From Methanosarcinaceae archaeon (GTDB lineage Archaea > Halobacteriota > Methanosarcinia > Methanosarcinales > Methanosarcinaceae): DNA of 24,882 nucleotides. Location of the stretch: NCBI GenBank assembly GCA_017613335.1, contig JAGAEB010000004.1, positions 1 to 24,882 of the forward strand, written 5' to 3'. Positions 16,727 to 22,942 of this stretch are shown here, piece by piece (position 1 is the first letter of the stretch; every line of letters begins with the position of its first letter). The notes beneath the pieces were generated by a model. That model ran no database searches, was not told where the DNA came from, and saw nothing but the letters and a program-made list of their open reading frames with translations. The position numbers and the translations under genes were made by a program.

Positions 16727-16798
16727 CCTTTGGGATGTGATCCGGTACCGGCAGTCGATGAGTCTGTGTGATTGAAGCGACTGCCGGTCGATTTTTGT
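16727..16798 (-). promoter_or_regulatory. Structured leader element, copy 1
   Basis: On the minus strand the element runs AAACAAAAAT, stem arm ACCGGCAGTCG (16788-16778), a 20-base loop containing TTCAATCACAC, the complementary arm (16757-16747), then a linker and TCCCAAAGG (16735-16727). That last block overlaps the AGGTGA ribosome site of the exported-protein gene. Its stem sequence differs from the two other copies, while the loop and CCCAAAGG are shared. This suggests a cis-acting RNA that could control translation. Confidence 0.6.
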
Positions 16799-16801
16799 TT
16801 G

Positions 16802-16854
16802 CCTTTGGGACCGATGCTGAAGGTGTTTTTGTGTGACTGAACCCTGCAGCATCG
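16802..16854 (-). promoter_or_regulatory. Structured leader element, copy 2
   Basis: Stem CGATGCTG (16812-16819) pairs with CAGCATCG (16847-16854). On the minus strand the loop includes GGTTCAGTCACAC and the hairpin is followed by GGTCCCAAAGGC. It lies a few bases upstream of copy 1 in the same predicted leader, giving a tandem arrangement. A separate short hairpin (AGCCTGAA, 16855-16862, with TTCAGGCT, 16866-16873) abuts its 5' end on the minus strand. Confidence 0.6.
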
Positions 16855-16866
16855 AGCCTGAACATT

Positions 16867-16956
16867 TCAGGCTGAATGACAGAAATCATAATCTGTATAA
16901 ATATATTTTGACCCGTCTTTTGAACGTTTTTGACGGGACCGGAAAACGTTGATCAT
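16867..16956 (-). CDS. Possible 29-residue basic peptide
   Basis: A short frame starting MINVFRSRQKRSKDGSK has a GGTGG site eight bases upstream (16963-16967) and a TATA-like TTTTGTATATATTTC at 16981-16995. The peptide would be strongly basic at its N-terminal half and end TDYDFCHSA. The frame overlaps the TATA box of the exported-protein gene, which argues against it. The same reading frame is open further upstream, but that part looks like chance. I have no family match. Confidence 0.2.
   Translation of the reverse strand: MINVFRSRQKRSKDGSKYIYTDYDFCHSA
16893..16909 (-). promoter_or_regulatory. TATA box of the small exported protein gene
   Basis: The minus strand reads AAAATATATTTATACAG. 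Transcription would start near 16875, just before the short hairpin at 16855-16873, producing a leader of about 155 bases. Immediately upstream is an imperfect CCCGTC/GACGGG inverted repeat (16912-16937 region) that may be a regulator site. Confidence 0.5.
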
Positions 16957-16980
16957 CTGATTCCACCAAATATTCAGAAA

Positions 16981-16995
16981 GAAATATATACAAAA
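16981..16995 (-). promoter_or_regulatory. Second TATA-like box
   Basis: The minus strand reads TTTTGTATATATTTC. Initiation would fall near 16963, either for the possible small ORF at 16867-16956 or as an upstream start for the exported-protein gene. Confidence 0.35.
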
Positions 16996-17014
16996 TAGAA
17001 CTATTTTGATTCTG

Positions 17015-17060
17015 CCTTTGGGGCTCCGATATCTGCAGGGTGATTGATGCAGATATCGGA
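17015..17060 (-). promoter_or_regulatory. Structured element, copy 3
   Basis: A perfect 13-bp stem, TCCGATATCTGCA (17025-17037) with TGCAGATATCGGA (17048-17060), encloses a ten-base loop that reads TCAATCACCC on the minus strand. GAAACAAAAT precedes and GCCCCAAAGGC follows, as in copies 1 and 2. It begins about 58 bases after the stop of the membrane regulator gene, so it lies in that gene's 3' region or upstream of the second TATA box. The 16720-17117 gap is thus almost fully occupied by the three elements and promoters. Confidence 0.6.
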
Positions 17061-17117
17061 TTTTGTTTCTTTTCAGATACAGAAAAATGTGATAAACAAT
17101 AAAATAAGGAAGGCTGT

Positions 17118-17978
17118 TCAATCGTCCAATGCCCGGCCGGATCCGGAGAGATCAGGATCGTGCATACAGTAGTATGTTTCCCGGTTCTTTTCTTTTTTGA
17201 TGCAGATCTCCTGACATTCAGCCATTATTTTTAAATGATATCTGACAGAAGACTTTTTCTGATCCAAGGCCTCAGCGAGTTCTCTGACGGAAATGCCGGG
17301 GTTTTCGTCTATTTTGCTGTAGATCTGAGATTTCAGATCATTTCTCATATGGATGATGTGAAAGGTTTCCTGTTCTGTGAAACCGGCAGCCTTTAAGAAA
17401 TAATGACTTTTTCCGTCGGCGTTTATTTTGCGAACATTTTTGTTCAGATCTGAGGCTAAATGATACCTCAAAGTACTTTTTCCGATCTTCAGATCGAAGA
17501 TGATCTCAGAAGCAATGCATCCGGGATGCGTTTTAATGTATTCGTAAATCAGAAGTCTTGTTTTTGATCTGTTACATTTTATCCGGCAGGAAACGGTCAT
17601 ATATGCCTGGCGGGATGCAAACAGAAGGGACGTCTCATCCAGAAAAAAAACAGTCATGCCGAAGGCTGTCGTATATATCACATGTAGTTTCATGGTAAAC
17701 GGAATATCCCGGAAACGTAGCGTAGATGAATTTTCCGGTTCATCCGGAACAGACAGAGTATCGGGATCCGCCGGCGCCGGCATGATTATGATAATGTCCT
17801 GCCCGTATTCTTCTTTTATTTTTTCCGTATCTGCGCCTTCCGGGGCGTAAATATATGTGACGCCGTAATTTGCCCGGGATTCGTATTCTTCCCAGCAGAA
17901 AAACAAAGCTCCGGAGGCATAAAACAGAACGACTGAAAAAATAATAATGCAAGCAATCGTTTTTATTTTCATGAGCAT
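17118..17978 (-). CDS. Membrane-anchored regulator with two winged helix-turn-helix domains
   Basis: This 286-residue protein has a membrane helix (about 5-27), a loop of about 70 residues (YIYAPEGADTEKIKEEY, then a Pro/Glu/Ser-rich stretch), and a second helix (about 97-113). The cytoplasmic part carries tandem winged HTH domains: residues 141-196 (HPGCIASEIIFDLKIGKSTL, RYHL) and 213-272 (NPGISVRELAEALDQKKSSV, RYHLK). Both share the S-(T/S)-(L/V)-RYHL recognition-helix pattern of archaeal ArsR/MarR-like regulators. This is the layout of a one-component sensor: an external loop detects something and the DNA-binding part stays at the membrane. The ATG overlaps the stop of the preceding exported-protein gene by one base (TGATG) and has no ribosome site of its own, so translation is coupled. 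Confidence 0.85.
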   Translation of the reverse strand: MLMKIKTIACIIIFSVVLFYASGALFFCWEEYESRANYGVTYIYAPEGADTEKIKEEYGQDIIIIMPAPADPDTLSVPDEPENSSTLRFRDIPFTMKLHVIYTTAFGMTVFFLDETSLLFASRQAYMTVSCRIKCNRSKTRLLIYEYIKTHPGCIASEIIFDLKIGKSTLRYHLASDLNKNVRKINADGKSHYFLKAAGFTEQETFHIIHMRNDLKSQIYSKIDENPGISVRELAEALDQKKSSVRYHLKIMAECQEICIKKEKNRETYYCMHDPDLSGSGRALDD

Positions 17979-18448
17979 CAGCTGAGGGAATACGTCTGAC
18001 TGCCGGAAACGTTTTGTCCGTATACATAATATGTCCAGAATCCGGTCCCGTTGCTGACACTTATTCTGATCCGGCCGTCTGTACGGCCGTCAGAGCTGTC
18101 ATACAATGTTCCGAGATTCTGACCGAACGGAGAACATAAGGTCAGTGAGAGAGAATTTGACGTATTGCCCCAATTCAGATCGACGATATGACCTGATGAA
18201 CGATAAATTGTATGAATGTTCGTTTGTCCCTGTGACACGGAACCCGATAAGTCGGACAGATCGGGATCAATTCTCCCTGACTCATCCGCCAATGCGAAAA
18301 CCGTTCCGTCAGGGGCGATAAATGGTCCCTTCGTCAGGTCGATCATATCGGACAGGACGTCGTCTGAATATGGTTGCTGTAACGGATCGGCTGATGCTGT
18401 CCCGATCAGTATGATCATTGATACGAAAACTAAGTAAAAGATTTTCAT
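17978..18448 (-). CDS. Small exported protein co-encoded with the membrane regulator
   Basis: From ATG 18448 the product is 156 residues, with a signal peptide (MKIFYLVFVSMIILIGTASA) cleaved after about residue 20. The mature part is acidic at first (SDDVLSDMIDLTKGPF), then beta-rich, and it ends YYVYGQNVSGSQTYSLS. The C-terminal half (VDLNWGNTSNSLSLTLCSPF, GFWTYYVYG) resembles pre-peptidase C-terminal or other jelly-roll domains, but the match is loose. A GTG 12 bases further upstream is itself part of the AGGTG ribosome site, so I prefer the ATG. A TATA box lies at 18483-18496. The gene overlaps the regulator by one base, so the pair is made together; a signal-and-sensor or protein-and-controller relationship is plausible. 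Confidence 0.83.
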   Translation of the reverse strand: MKIFYLVFVSMIILIGTASADPLQQPYSDDVLSDMIDLTKGPFIAPDGTVFALADESGRIDPDLSDLSGSVSQGQTNIHTIYRSSGHIVDLNWGNTSNSLSLTLCSPFGQNLGTLYDSSDGRTDGRIRISVSNGTGFWTYYVYGQNVSGSQTYSLS

Positions 18449-18482
18449 AATATATTGCACCTGATATGGTGGTGTCGTAATC

Positions 18483-18496
18483 CCGATATATATTTT
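18483..18496 (-). promoter_or_regulatory. TATA box of the exported protein-regulator pair
   Basis: The minus strand reads AAAATATATATCG. Initiation near 18465 leaves a short leader with AGGTG before ATG 18448. Confidence 0.6.
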
Positions 18497-18517
18497 ATGG
18501 CCTGTGTTTTGAACGTT

Positions 18518-19684
18518 TCAGTCCCGCCTGTCGTCCGGAAAGACTTTTCTGAAATGGTTTCTGAAAACGTTTTCGAAACCATCTCTGACGGATTCTCTGA
18601 CAGCTGTTTCAATATCTTCCCGGCGGACACCGGATACCGCCGCGAAAACTTTGAAGCCGGGTTTTCTGTTTCCTGCGTCGGTGACTGAAATGACGGGTTC
18701 CTGATCTCCGGAAGTCAGATTGATGCAGAAGGTTTTGTCTTCGGTGTCAAAGGAAAGTTTGACATGTCCGACGAAATCCGGATTGAAGGAGACAAGCCTG
18801 TCGCGGATCCGTTTCATGATATCTTTTACGATGAGGCCGGCTTCTTCATCTCCCGGGAAGACAGGATCTTCCGGGTTTTCCTGTCTTTCCGGCCCGTATG
18901 CCAGAGAAAAATAACAGATGTCAGGATTTTCAGATGACGGTCCGGAATCAGCGGCCGGCATGATTTTTACAGCCGGTGTGACGGAAGCAGATGATGATAT
19001 TTCAACCGGCGTGACGGAAGCAGATGATGATATTTCAGCCGGCGTGACGGATCCGGATGATGATCTCCCTTCTGAGACGCAGGATGAGATCACGTTTGCG
19101 AGATGAAGGAGATCGATCATGCTTTGTTCGTTTCCGGCGGAGACGGTCACGATCTCTGCCTTCGGATTCATCTGACGGAGACTTTCTCTGATGACCGGGA
19201 TCATGACCGGATCGACGAGGTCGGCTTTGCTGACGGCGATGATCTCTGCATCGCAGATCTGTCCGGAAGCGAAATGTCTGATCTCTTTCATGATCTGCTT
19301 GAAACGGCTGCCGTCAAAAAGAGTGACGAGCGGCAGAACGATACAGTCGTCCGGCAGATTCATGAGTTCAATCTCTTTTTTCACGGCGCCCGGAAAGGCG
19401 ATGCCTGTCGGCTCGATGAGCAGGATATCCGGACGGAAACCGTCGTATATCGTCCTGACCGCAGATCTGAGCGACATCTTCAGACTGCAGCAGATGCATC
19501 CGGACGTGATCTCTTTTGTTTCAAGACCGTATCTGCTGATGATGTCACCGTCGATGCCGATTTCGCCGATCTCATTGACGATGATGCATATCCTGTTTCC
19601 GAGAGATGCGCAGTACTTTCCGATCCCGGTGATCATCGTTGTTTTTCCGCTTCCCAGAAACCCGCCGATAATGAGAATTTTCAT
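18518..19684 (-). CDS. CobW/G3E-family GTPase
   Basis: G3E GTPases deliver or insert metal cofactors. Numbered from ATG 19684 (388 residues), Walker A is GGFLGSGKTT (7-16), the metal-binding CxCC is SGCICCSL (Cys63, 65, 66), switch II is LLIEPTGIAFPG, and the base-recognition motif is SKAD instead of NKxD. The C-terminal part is the small CobW_C-like domain. Between the domains is a Ser/Val/Thr/Pro/Ala insertion holding three near-identical 11-residue units (SVTPAEISSSA type), encoded by a 33-bp repeat. The longer frame from GTG 19693 starts inside the GGGTGA ribosome site, so the ATG is preferred. It lies 237 bases after ramA in the same direction. A role in corrinoid or nickel handling for methyltransferases is inferred from that neighbour, not shown. 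Confidence 0.92.
   Translation of the reverse strand: MKILIIGGFLGSGKTTMITGIGKYCASLGNRICIIVNEIGEIGIDGDIISRYGLETKEITSGCICCSLKMSLRSAVRTIYDGFRPDILLIEPTGIAFPGAVKKEIELMNLPDDCIVLPLVTLFDGSRFKQIMKEIRHFASGQICDAEIIAVSKADLVDPVMIPVIRESLRQMNPKAEIVTVSAGNEQSMIDLLHLANVISSCVSEGRSSSGSVTPAEISSSASVTPVEISSSASVTPAVKIMPAADSGPSSENPDICYFSLAYGPERQENPEDPVFPGDEEAGLIVKDIMKRIRDRLVSFNPDFVGHVKLSFDTEDKTFCINLTSGDQEPVISVTDAGNRKPGFKVFAAVSGVRREDIETAVRESVRDGFENVFRNHFRKVFPDDRRD
18973..19071. repeat. 33-bp in-frame repeat in the GTPase gene
   Basis: Three consecutive 33-base units begin at 18973, 19006 and 19039. The first two differ at two bases; the third diverges in its second half. Because 33 is a multiple of three, gain or loss of a unit keeps the GTPase frame open and only changes the length of the interdomain linker. 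Confidence 0.93.
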
Positions 19685-19780
19685 TTTTTTCACCCGTTTT
19701 ATGTTTCTTCTGTCTTTCAGTGCCGGGAAGATCCTGCATGTTCCGGATAAGGATTTCTCCGGATTCCGGAAAAAGCCGGG

Positions 19781-19886
19781 AAAGCCGGCGGGATCCGGAT
19801 CACAGGATTCGGAGAGATCCGGATCACAGAATCCCTCCGGATCCCGGAAGATCCGGAAAAAGCCGGCGGGATCCGGATCACAGGAT
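19781..19886. repeat. 28-bp direct repeat in GC-rich spacer
   Basis: An exact 28-base sequence, beginning AAAGCCGGCGGGATCC and ending TCACAGGAT, occurs at 19781-19808 and 19859-19886. Shorter pieces such as AGATCCGGATCACAG lie between the copies. It fills most of the spacer between ramA and the GTPase gene, and no gene or clear promoter is visible there. Confidence 0.93.
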
Positions 19887-19921
19887 CCGGAAAATCCGGA
19901 CAGACAGGAATCCCGGGATCC

Positions 19922-21574
19922 TCATTCCTGTTCCTGATCGGATGCTTCCGTTTCTTCCGGCCGGAAATCCATGACGGTCAGGCGGTCCCAGCTGAAAATG
20001 TCCGGCGGGATCGTTCTGCGGCATTTTCTGCAGTTGGAGCCGTCACAGAGATCGGATCTGATGCGGATCATGTTGTCTTTCCAGCTCATGGCGTGGGTCG
20101 GGCATTCTTTGATCCACTCGGCGCATCTCGGGTCTTCGACTTTCATGGCGAGATAAGTGCCTGTGCGTCTGATCATCTGATAGCCTTCATCGCCGAAGAC
20201 GGGGATGTCTCTTTCAACGCGTCTGTCGATCACCGGTGTTTTTGTCGGTTCTTCCGTTTCGGGCAGAGATTTTTTCTTCAGGAATTTCCGGAACATCTTA
20301 AAGGACATGCCTTCGCCCCAATAGGAAAGTTCGAGGATGTAAATTTTCTTGAAAACATCACTCGTTGCAAACATGACATGCGTCCCGACGATTTTTGATG
20401 CGATATCCTGAAGTTCTCTGAGACGGTCTTCGGAGAGAAGGATCTCGCGGGCTGTTTTCAGAGACGTGTTGCCGATCTGCGTGATCAGGTCGACGTTGTA
20501 CGGATTCATGCCGATCCTGTAAGCTTTGGCGGCGTCCATGTAGGTGCCGGCCGCACCGGACATGTGGGAGACTTTGATATCGCCCGGGCTGATGCCCGCA
20601 GCCGCACAGAGTGTCATATGGCCGGCGCGCAGAGCGCCGATCGCGTTTCCGGCTTCTTTGACGTCTTTTTCGATAAAAGTGATGCCGTCCTGCAGATGGA
20701 TGACATGGTCCGGCGTGTTGATCTTCGGAAGCGTGATGAGGCCGCCTGCGATGCCCTGTTCGATCAGAGAAATGACGCCCGTTCCGGTGATGCCTCTTGC
20801 GCGGAGATTTCCTTTTTCGACGGAGATCCCTGTGACCGGATCGACAAGATCCCCTGTTTCCGGTTTCATCTCGCTGTTGAGGATGTAGCAGCGTATATAA
20901 GGACCTTCAAGAACGACGTCGCTGATCGTGTGGGGACCCGCAAGGGCGCCGCAGCTGATCTCCTGGCCTTCAAGAGCCGGACCGGCGGCAGCCGATCCTG
21001 TATAGATGACGCCGCCGGCTTTCAGGGCCATTTCGGCATTCGTGCCGAAATCCGTGGCGATCATGATCTCGTCCGTGTCAGGGAGGCCTGCGTTGACGAT
21101 CAGCGCAAGAGCATCTGCGCCGATCTCGTGTTTTATGGCCGGCGGGATGACGACCTGACAGTCCGGATAGATCTCAAGGCCGGCAATTTCGGAAGCCGGG
21201 ATGATCTTCGATTCTCTTTTGCGGTCTGTGATATGATATTTTTCTTTTTTCTTTTTGCCGGCGTAAGCCAGATCGTCTATCGGGATTCCCTGAAAAACAG
21301 AAAGCTGGATCGGATTTCCGCATACGGCGATCCTTTCAGGCCCCTCCGGTCCGATGCCGAGCGCCTCAAGGAGACGGCGGACGGTATTGATCACAAGACC
21401 ATGAGCTTTGTCAAGACCGTAAGTCATGGCAAAATCCATATGATCCATTATATTGGCCCCCGGCAACGGGTTTCTTATCGTGACGGCCGTTCTTCTGATC
21501 TCACCTGTATCAAGATCGATCTTCTGAGCCCGGAAACCGCTCGTTCCGAGGTCTATCGCAACACCTGTTCTCAT
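19922..21574 (-). CDS. ramA: RamA-like corrinoid-protein reductive activase
   Basis: RamA-type enzymes use ATP to reduce the inactive Co(II) form of methyltransferase corrinoid proteins to Co(I). The 550-residue protein opens with the actin-like phosphate loop VAIDLGTSGFRAQKID. It continues with IAVCGNPIQLSVFQGI, IPPAIKHEIGADALA, the second phosphate loop TDFGTNAEMALK and HMSGAAGTYMDAAK, all typical of the RACo/RamA ASKHA fold. The C-terminal ferredoxin region (about 480-525) keeps only five cysteines: 484, 491, 510, 515 and 518. Cys510/515/518 plus Cys491 match the ligands of one [4Fe-4S] cluster, while those of the other are mostly lost. ATG 21574 has a GGAGA site. A TATA box lies at 21690-21702. 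No methyltransferase gene is in the window, so the partner is unknown; a more distant activase paralogue is possible. Confidence 0.88.
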   Translation of the reverse strand: MRTGVAIDLGTSGFRAQKIDLDTGEIRRTAVTIRNPLPGANIMDHMDFAMTYGLDKAHGLVINTVRRLLEALGIGPEGPERIAVCGNPIQLSVFQGIPIDDLAYAGKKKKEKYHITDRKRESKIIPASEIAGLEIYPDCQVVIPPAIKHEIGADALALIVNAGLPDTDEIMIATDFGTNAEMALKAGGVIYTGSAAAGPALEGQEISCGALAGPHTISDVVLEGPYIRCYILNSEMKPETGDLVDPVTGISVEKGNLRARGITGTGVISLIEQGIAGGLITLPKINTPDHVIHLQDGITFIEKDVKEAGNAIGALRAGHMTLCAAAGISPGDIKVSHMSGAAGTYMDAAKAYRIGMNPYNVDLITQIGNTSLKTAREILLSEDRLRELQDIASKIVGTHVMFATSDVFKKIYILELSYWGEGMSFKMFRKFLKKKSLPETEEPTKTPVIDRRVERDIPVFGDEGYQMIRRTGTYLAMKVEDPRCAEWIKECPTHAMSWKDNMIRIRSDLCDGSNCRKCRRTIPPDIFSWDRLTVMDFRPEETEASDQEQE

Positions 21575-21689
21575 AAATCATTTCTCCTGCATTTTCTTTT
21601 ATTCTTCTGTATCCGGAAAATATCGGGAAAAATGAAAATCCGATGAAACGCGGGCCGGGAAAACAAACAACGTATGAAAGTCTGCGGGG

Positions 21690-21702
21690 ATTATATAAAA
21701 AC
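21690..21702 (-). promoter_or_regulatory. TATA box of ramA
   Basis: The minus strand reads GTTTTTATATAAT. Initiation near 21669 leaves a leader of about 95 bases before ATG 21574. The box is nearly symmetric, so it could also fire to the right, but no plus-strand gene follows. Confidence 0.5.
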
Positions 21703-21713
21703 AGTTCTGTGAA

Positions 21714-21732
21714 AATATGCCTTCGGCATATT
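21714..21732. other. Short perfect hairpin upstream of the ramA promoter
   Basis: AATATGCC (21714-21721) and GGCATATT (21725-21732) pair around a three-base loop, 12 bases upstream of the ramA TATA box. It could be a regulator binding site. The rest of 21575-22081 is A-rich (21740-21880), then turns into CCGGAT-type repeats, and I see no gene in it. Confidence 0.4.
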
Positions 21733-21976
21733 AATGTTGCTGAAACATAAGAAAAAATACAAGGATATCAGCAGAAAATACAGACATGATGGATAAAAGC
21801 AGATTTCGGAGACAGATAAAAACAGTAAAAGAATCCGGAAACAGAGATATGATGAATGACGAATGAAGACAAATGATATAAAAACGACGATTCCGGAAAA
21901 CAGAAATGCTGTCTTCCGGGATCGGGAGACAGCCTCCGGAGTGACCCGAATGACATCATCCGGGTTCCGGATAACT

Positions 21977-22073
21977 GTTTCCGGATTTCAGAATGAAGAT
22001 ACCGGGCCGTCGTTTCCGGATTTCAGAATGAAAATACCGGGCCGTCGTTTCCGGATTTCGGATTTCTGTCATC
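21977..22073. repeat. 35-bp tandem repeat, about 2.4 copies
   Basis: The unit starts GTTTCCGGATTTCAGAATGA and ends ACCGGGCCGTC. Copies at 21977-22011 and 22012-22046 differ at one base. A partial third copy runs to about 22073, next to the UMP kinase stop codon. Confidence 0.93.
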
Positions 22074-22081
22074 GTTTCCGG

Positions 22082-22774
22082 TCAGACGATGATCGTGCCG
22101 CAGCATTTGACGCATCTGCATTCGGCTTCGGCATCGATGAGTTTTTCGAGGGCGTCCGTGTCTCTGCCGTCCATGACGATCGTGCGCATGCCGCTTCTTT
22201 CAATGAGTTTGCAGGCAACGGGGTCGATCGGGGATTTGGATCCGGCTTTGAGGGCGGTCCCGAAGGACATGCGGATAAGTTCGCCGATCGGGATCGTGTC
22301 ATATTTTTTCGCATTCGGATCGACATGCGGGTCTGCGGTATAAACGCCGTCGACAGACGTCGGGATGACCAGAAGGTCGGCGTGTATGTGTTCGGCGACG
22401 GCGGCGGAGACGGCGTCTGTCGTCTGGCCGGGAACGACGCCGCCCATGACGACGATCTTTCCGGATTCCATGGCTTTTTTGGCTTCTCTGTAATCTGTCG
22501 GGACATCCGGATAAGCATCTTCTCCGAGCGCCGTGATGAGCATTCCTGCATTGAGGCGCGTAATGTCTATTCCGATAAAATCGCAGGCGACTTCGTCTGC
22601 GCCGACGCCGCGGGCCAGCTCGATGTATCTGCGGGCATAGACGCCGCCGCCGGTAACGACCAGAAGGTCGTGTTTTTCAGAAATGCGGCGAAGGACTTCT
22701 GCGTATTTTAAAAAACAGGCCGGGTCAAGATCGCCGGCAAGAACGGAACCGCCAAGAGACATTACGATAAGCAT
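22082..22774 (-). CDS. pyrH: Archaeal-type UMP kinase
   Basis: The enzyme phosphorylates UMP to UDP with ATP in pyrimidine nucleotide synthesis. Numbered from ATG 22774 (230 residues), it starts with the amino-acid-kinase loop MLIVMSLGGSVL, then VVTGGGVYARRYIE, IDITRLNAGML, a PGQTTDAVSA segment and the nucleotide-binding SVDGVYTADP. The longer frame begins at a TTG nine bases upstream, but the ATG gives the family N-terminus. The C-terminus is odd: before the final GTIIV it carries ECRCVKCC, four cysteines in seven residues (219, 221, 224, 225), which I do not expect in this family. A TATA box at 22803-22815 puts the transcript start within about ten bases of the ATG, so the mRNA may be nearly leaderless. 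Confidence 0.94.
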   Translation of the reverse strand: MLIVMSLGGSVLAGDLDPACFLKYAEVLRRISEKHDLLVVTGGGVYARRYIELARGVGADEVACDFIGIDITRLNAGMLITALGEDAYPDVPTDYREAKKAMESGKIVVMGGVVPGQTTDAVSAAVAEHIHADLLVIPTSVDGVYTADPHVDPNAKKYDTIPIGELIRMSFGTALKAGSKSPIDPVACKLIERSGMRTIVMDGRDTDALEKLIDAEAECRCVKCCGTIIV

Positions 22775-22802
22775 GATAATCAAAAACTATGGAAGTGCAG
22801 AG

Positions 22803-22815
22803 AAATTTAATAAAT
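22803..22815 (-). promoter_or_regulatory. TATA box of pyrH
   Basis: The minus strand reads ATTTATTAAATTT. Initiation about 25 bases downstream falls near 22782, only about eight bases before ATG 22774. Confidence 0.5.
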
Positions 22816-22827
22816 CTTTCCCCGGAA

Positions 22828-22930
22828 GCCGGCCAGTGTCTTTCCGGGGGAGGATCCCGGGATTCCGGGGGATCCCGCGAGGATTCCGGAGGATCCGGGC
22901 GGTTTCCGGGATCCCGGGGGAATCCGGGGC
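22828..22930. repeat. GC-rich GGATCC/CCGGG imperfect repeats
   Basis: Overlapping motifs GATCCCGGG, GATTCCGG, GGATCCGGG and TTCCGGGATCC alternate here, giving many small palindromes. No single unit length fits. The tract fills the spacer between the MFS gene end and the pyrH promoter. Confidence 0.75.
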
Positions 22931-22942
22931 GGCTCATGATGT

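Noticed and set aside
16727..17060. The three hairpin elements as simple terminators
   Set aside because: None is followed by a T run on the minus strand in the right place. Conserved loop and CCCAAAGG sequences are not needed for termination, and two copies lie inside a predicted 5' leader.
16727..17060. The three elements as a mobile repeat or a protein operator
   Set aside because: The stem sequences share almost nothing. Recently copied DNA elements or one operator would share the arms.
20564..21646. 360-residue plus-strand frame
   Set aside because: It is antisense to ramA, with no family motifs and shadow-like composition.
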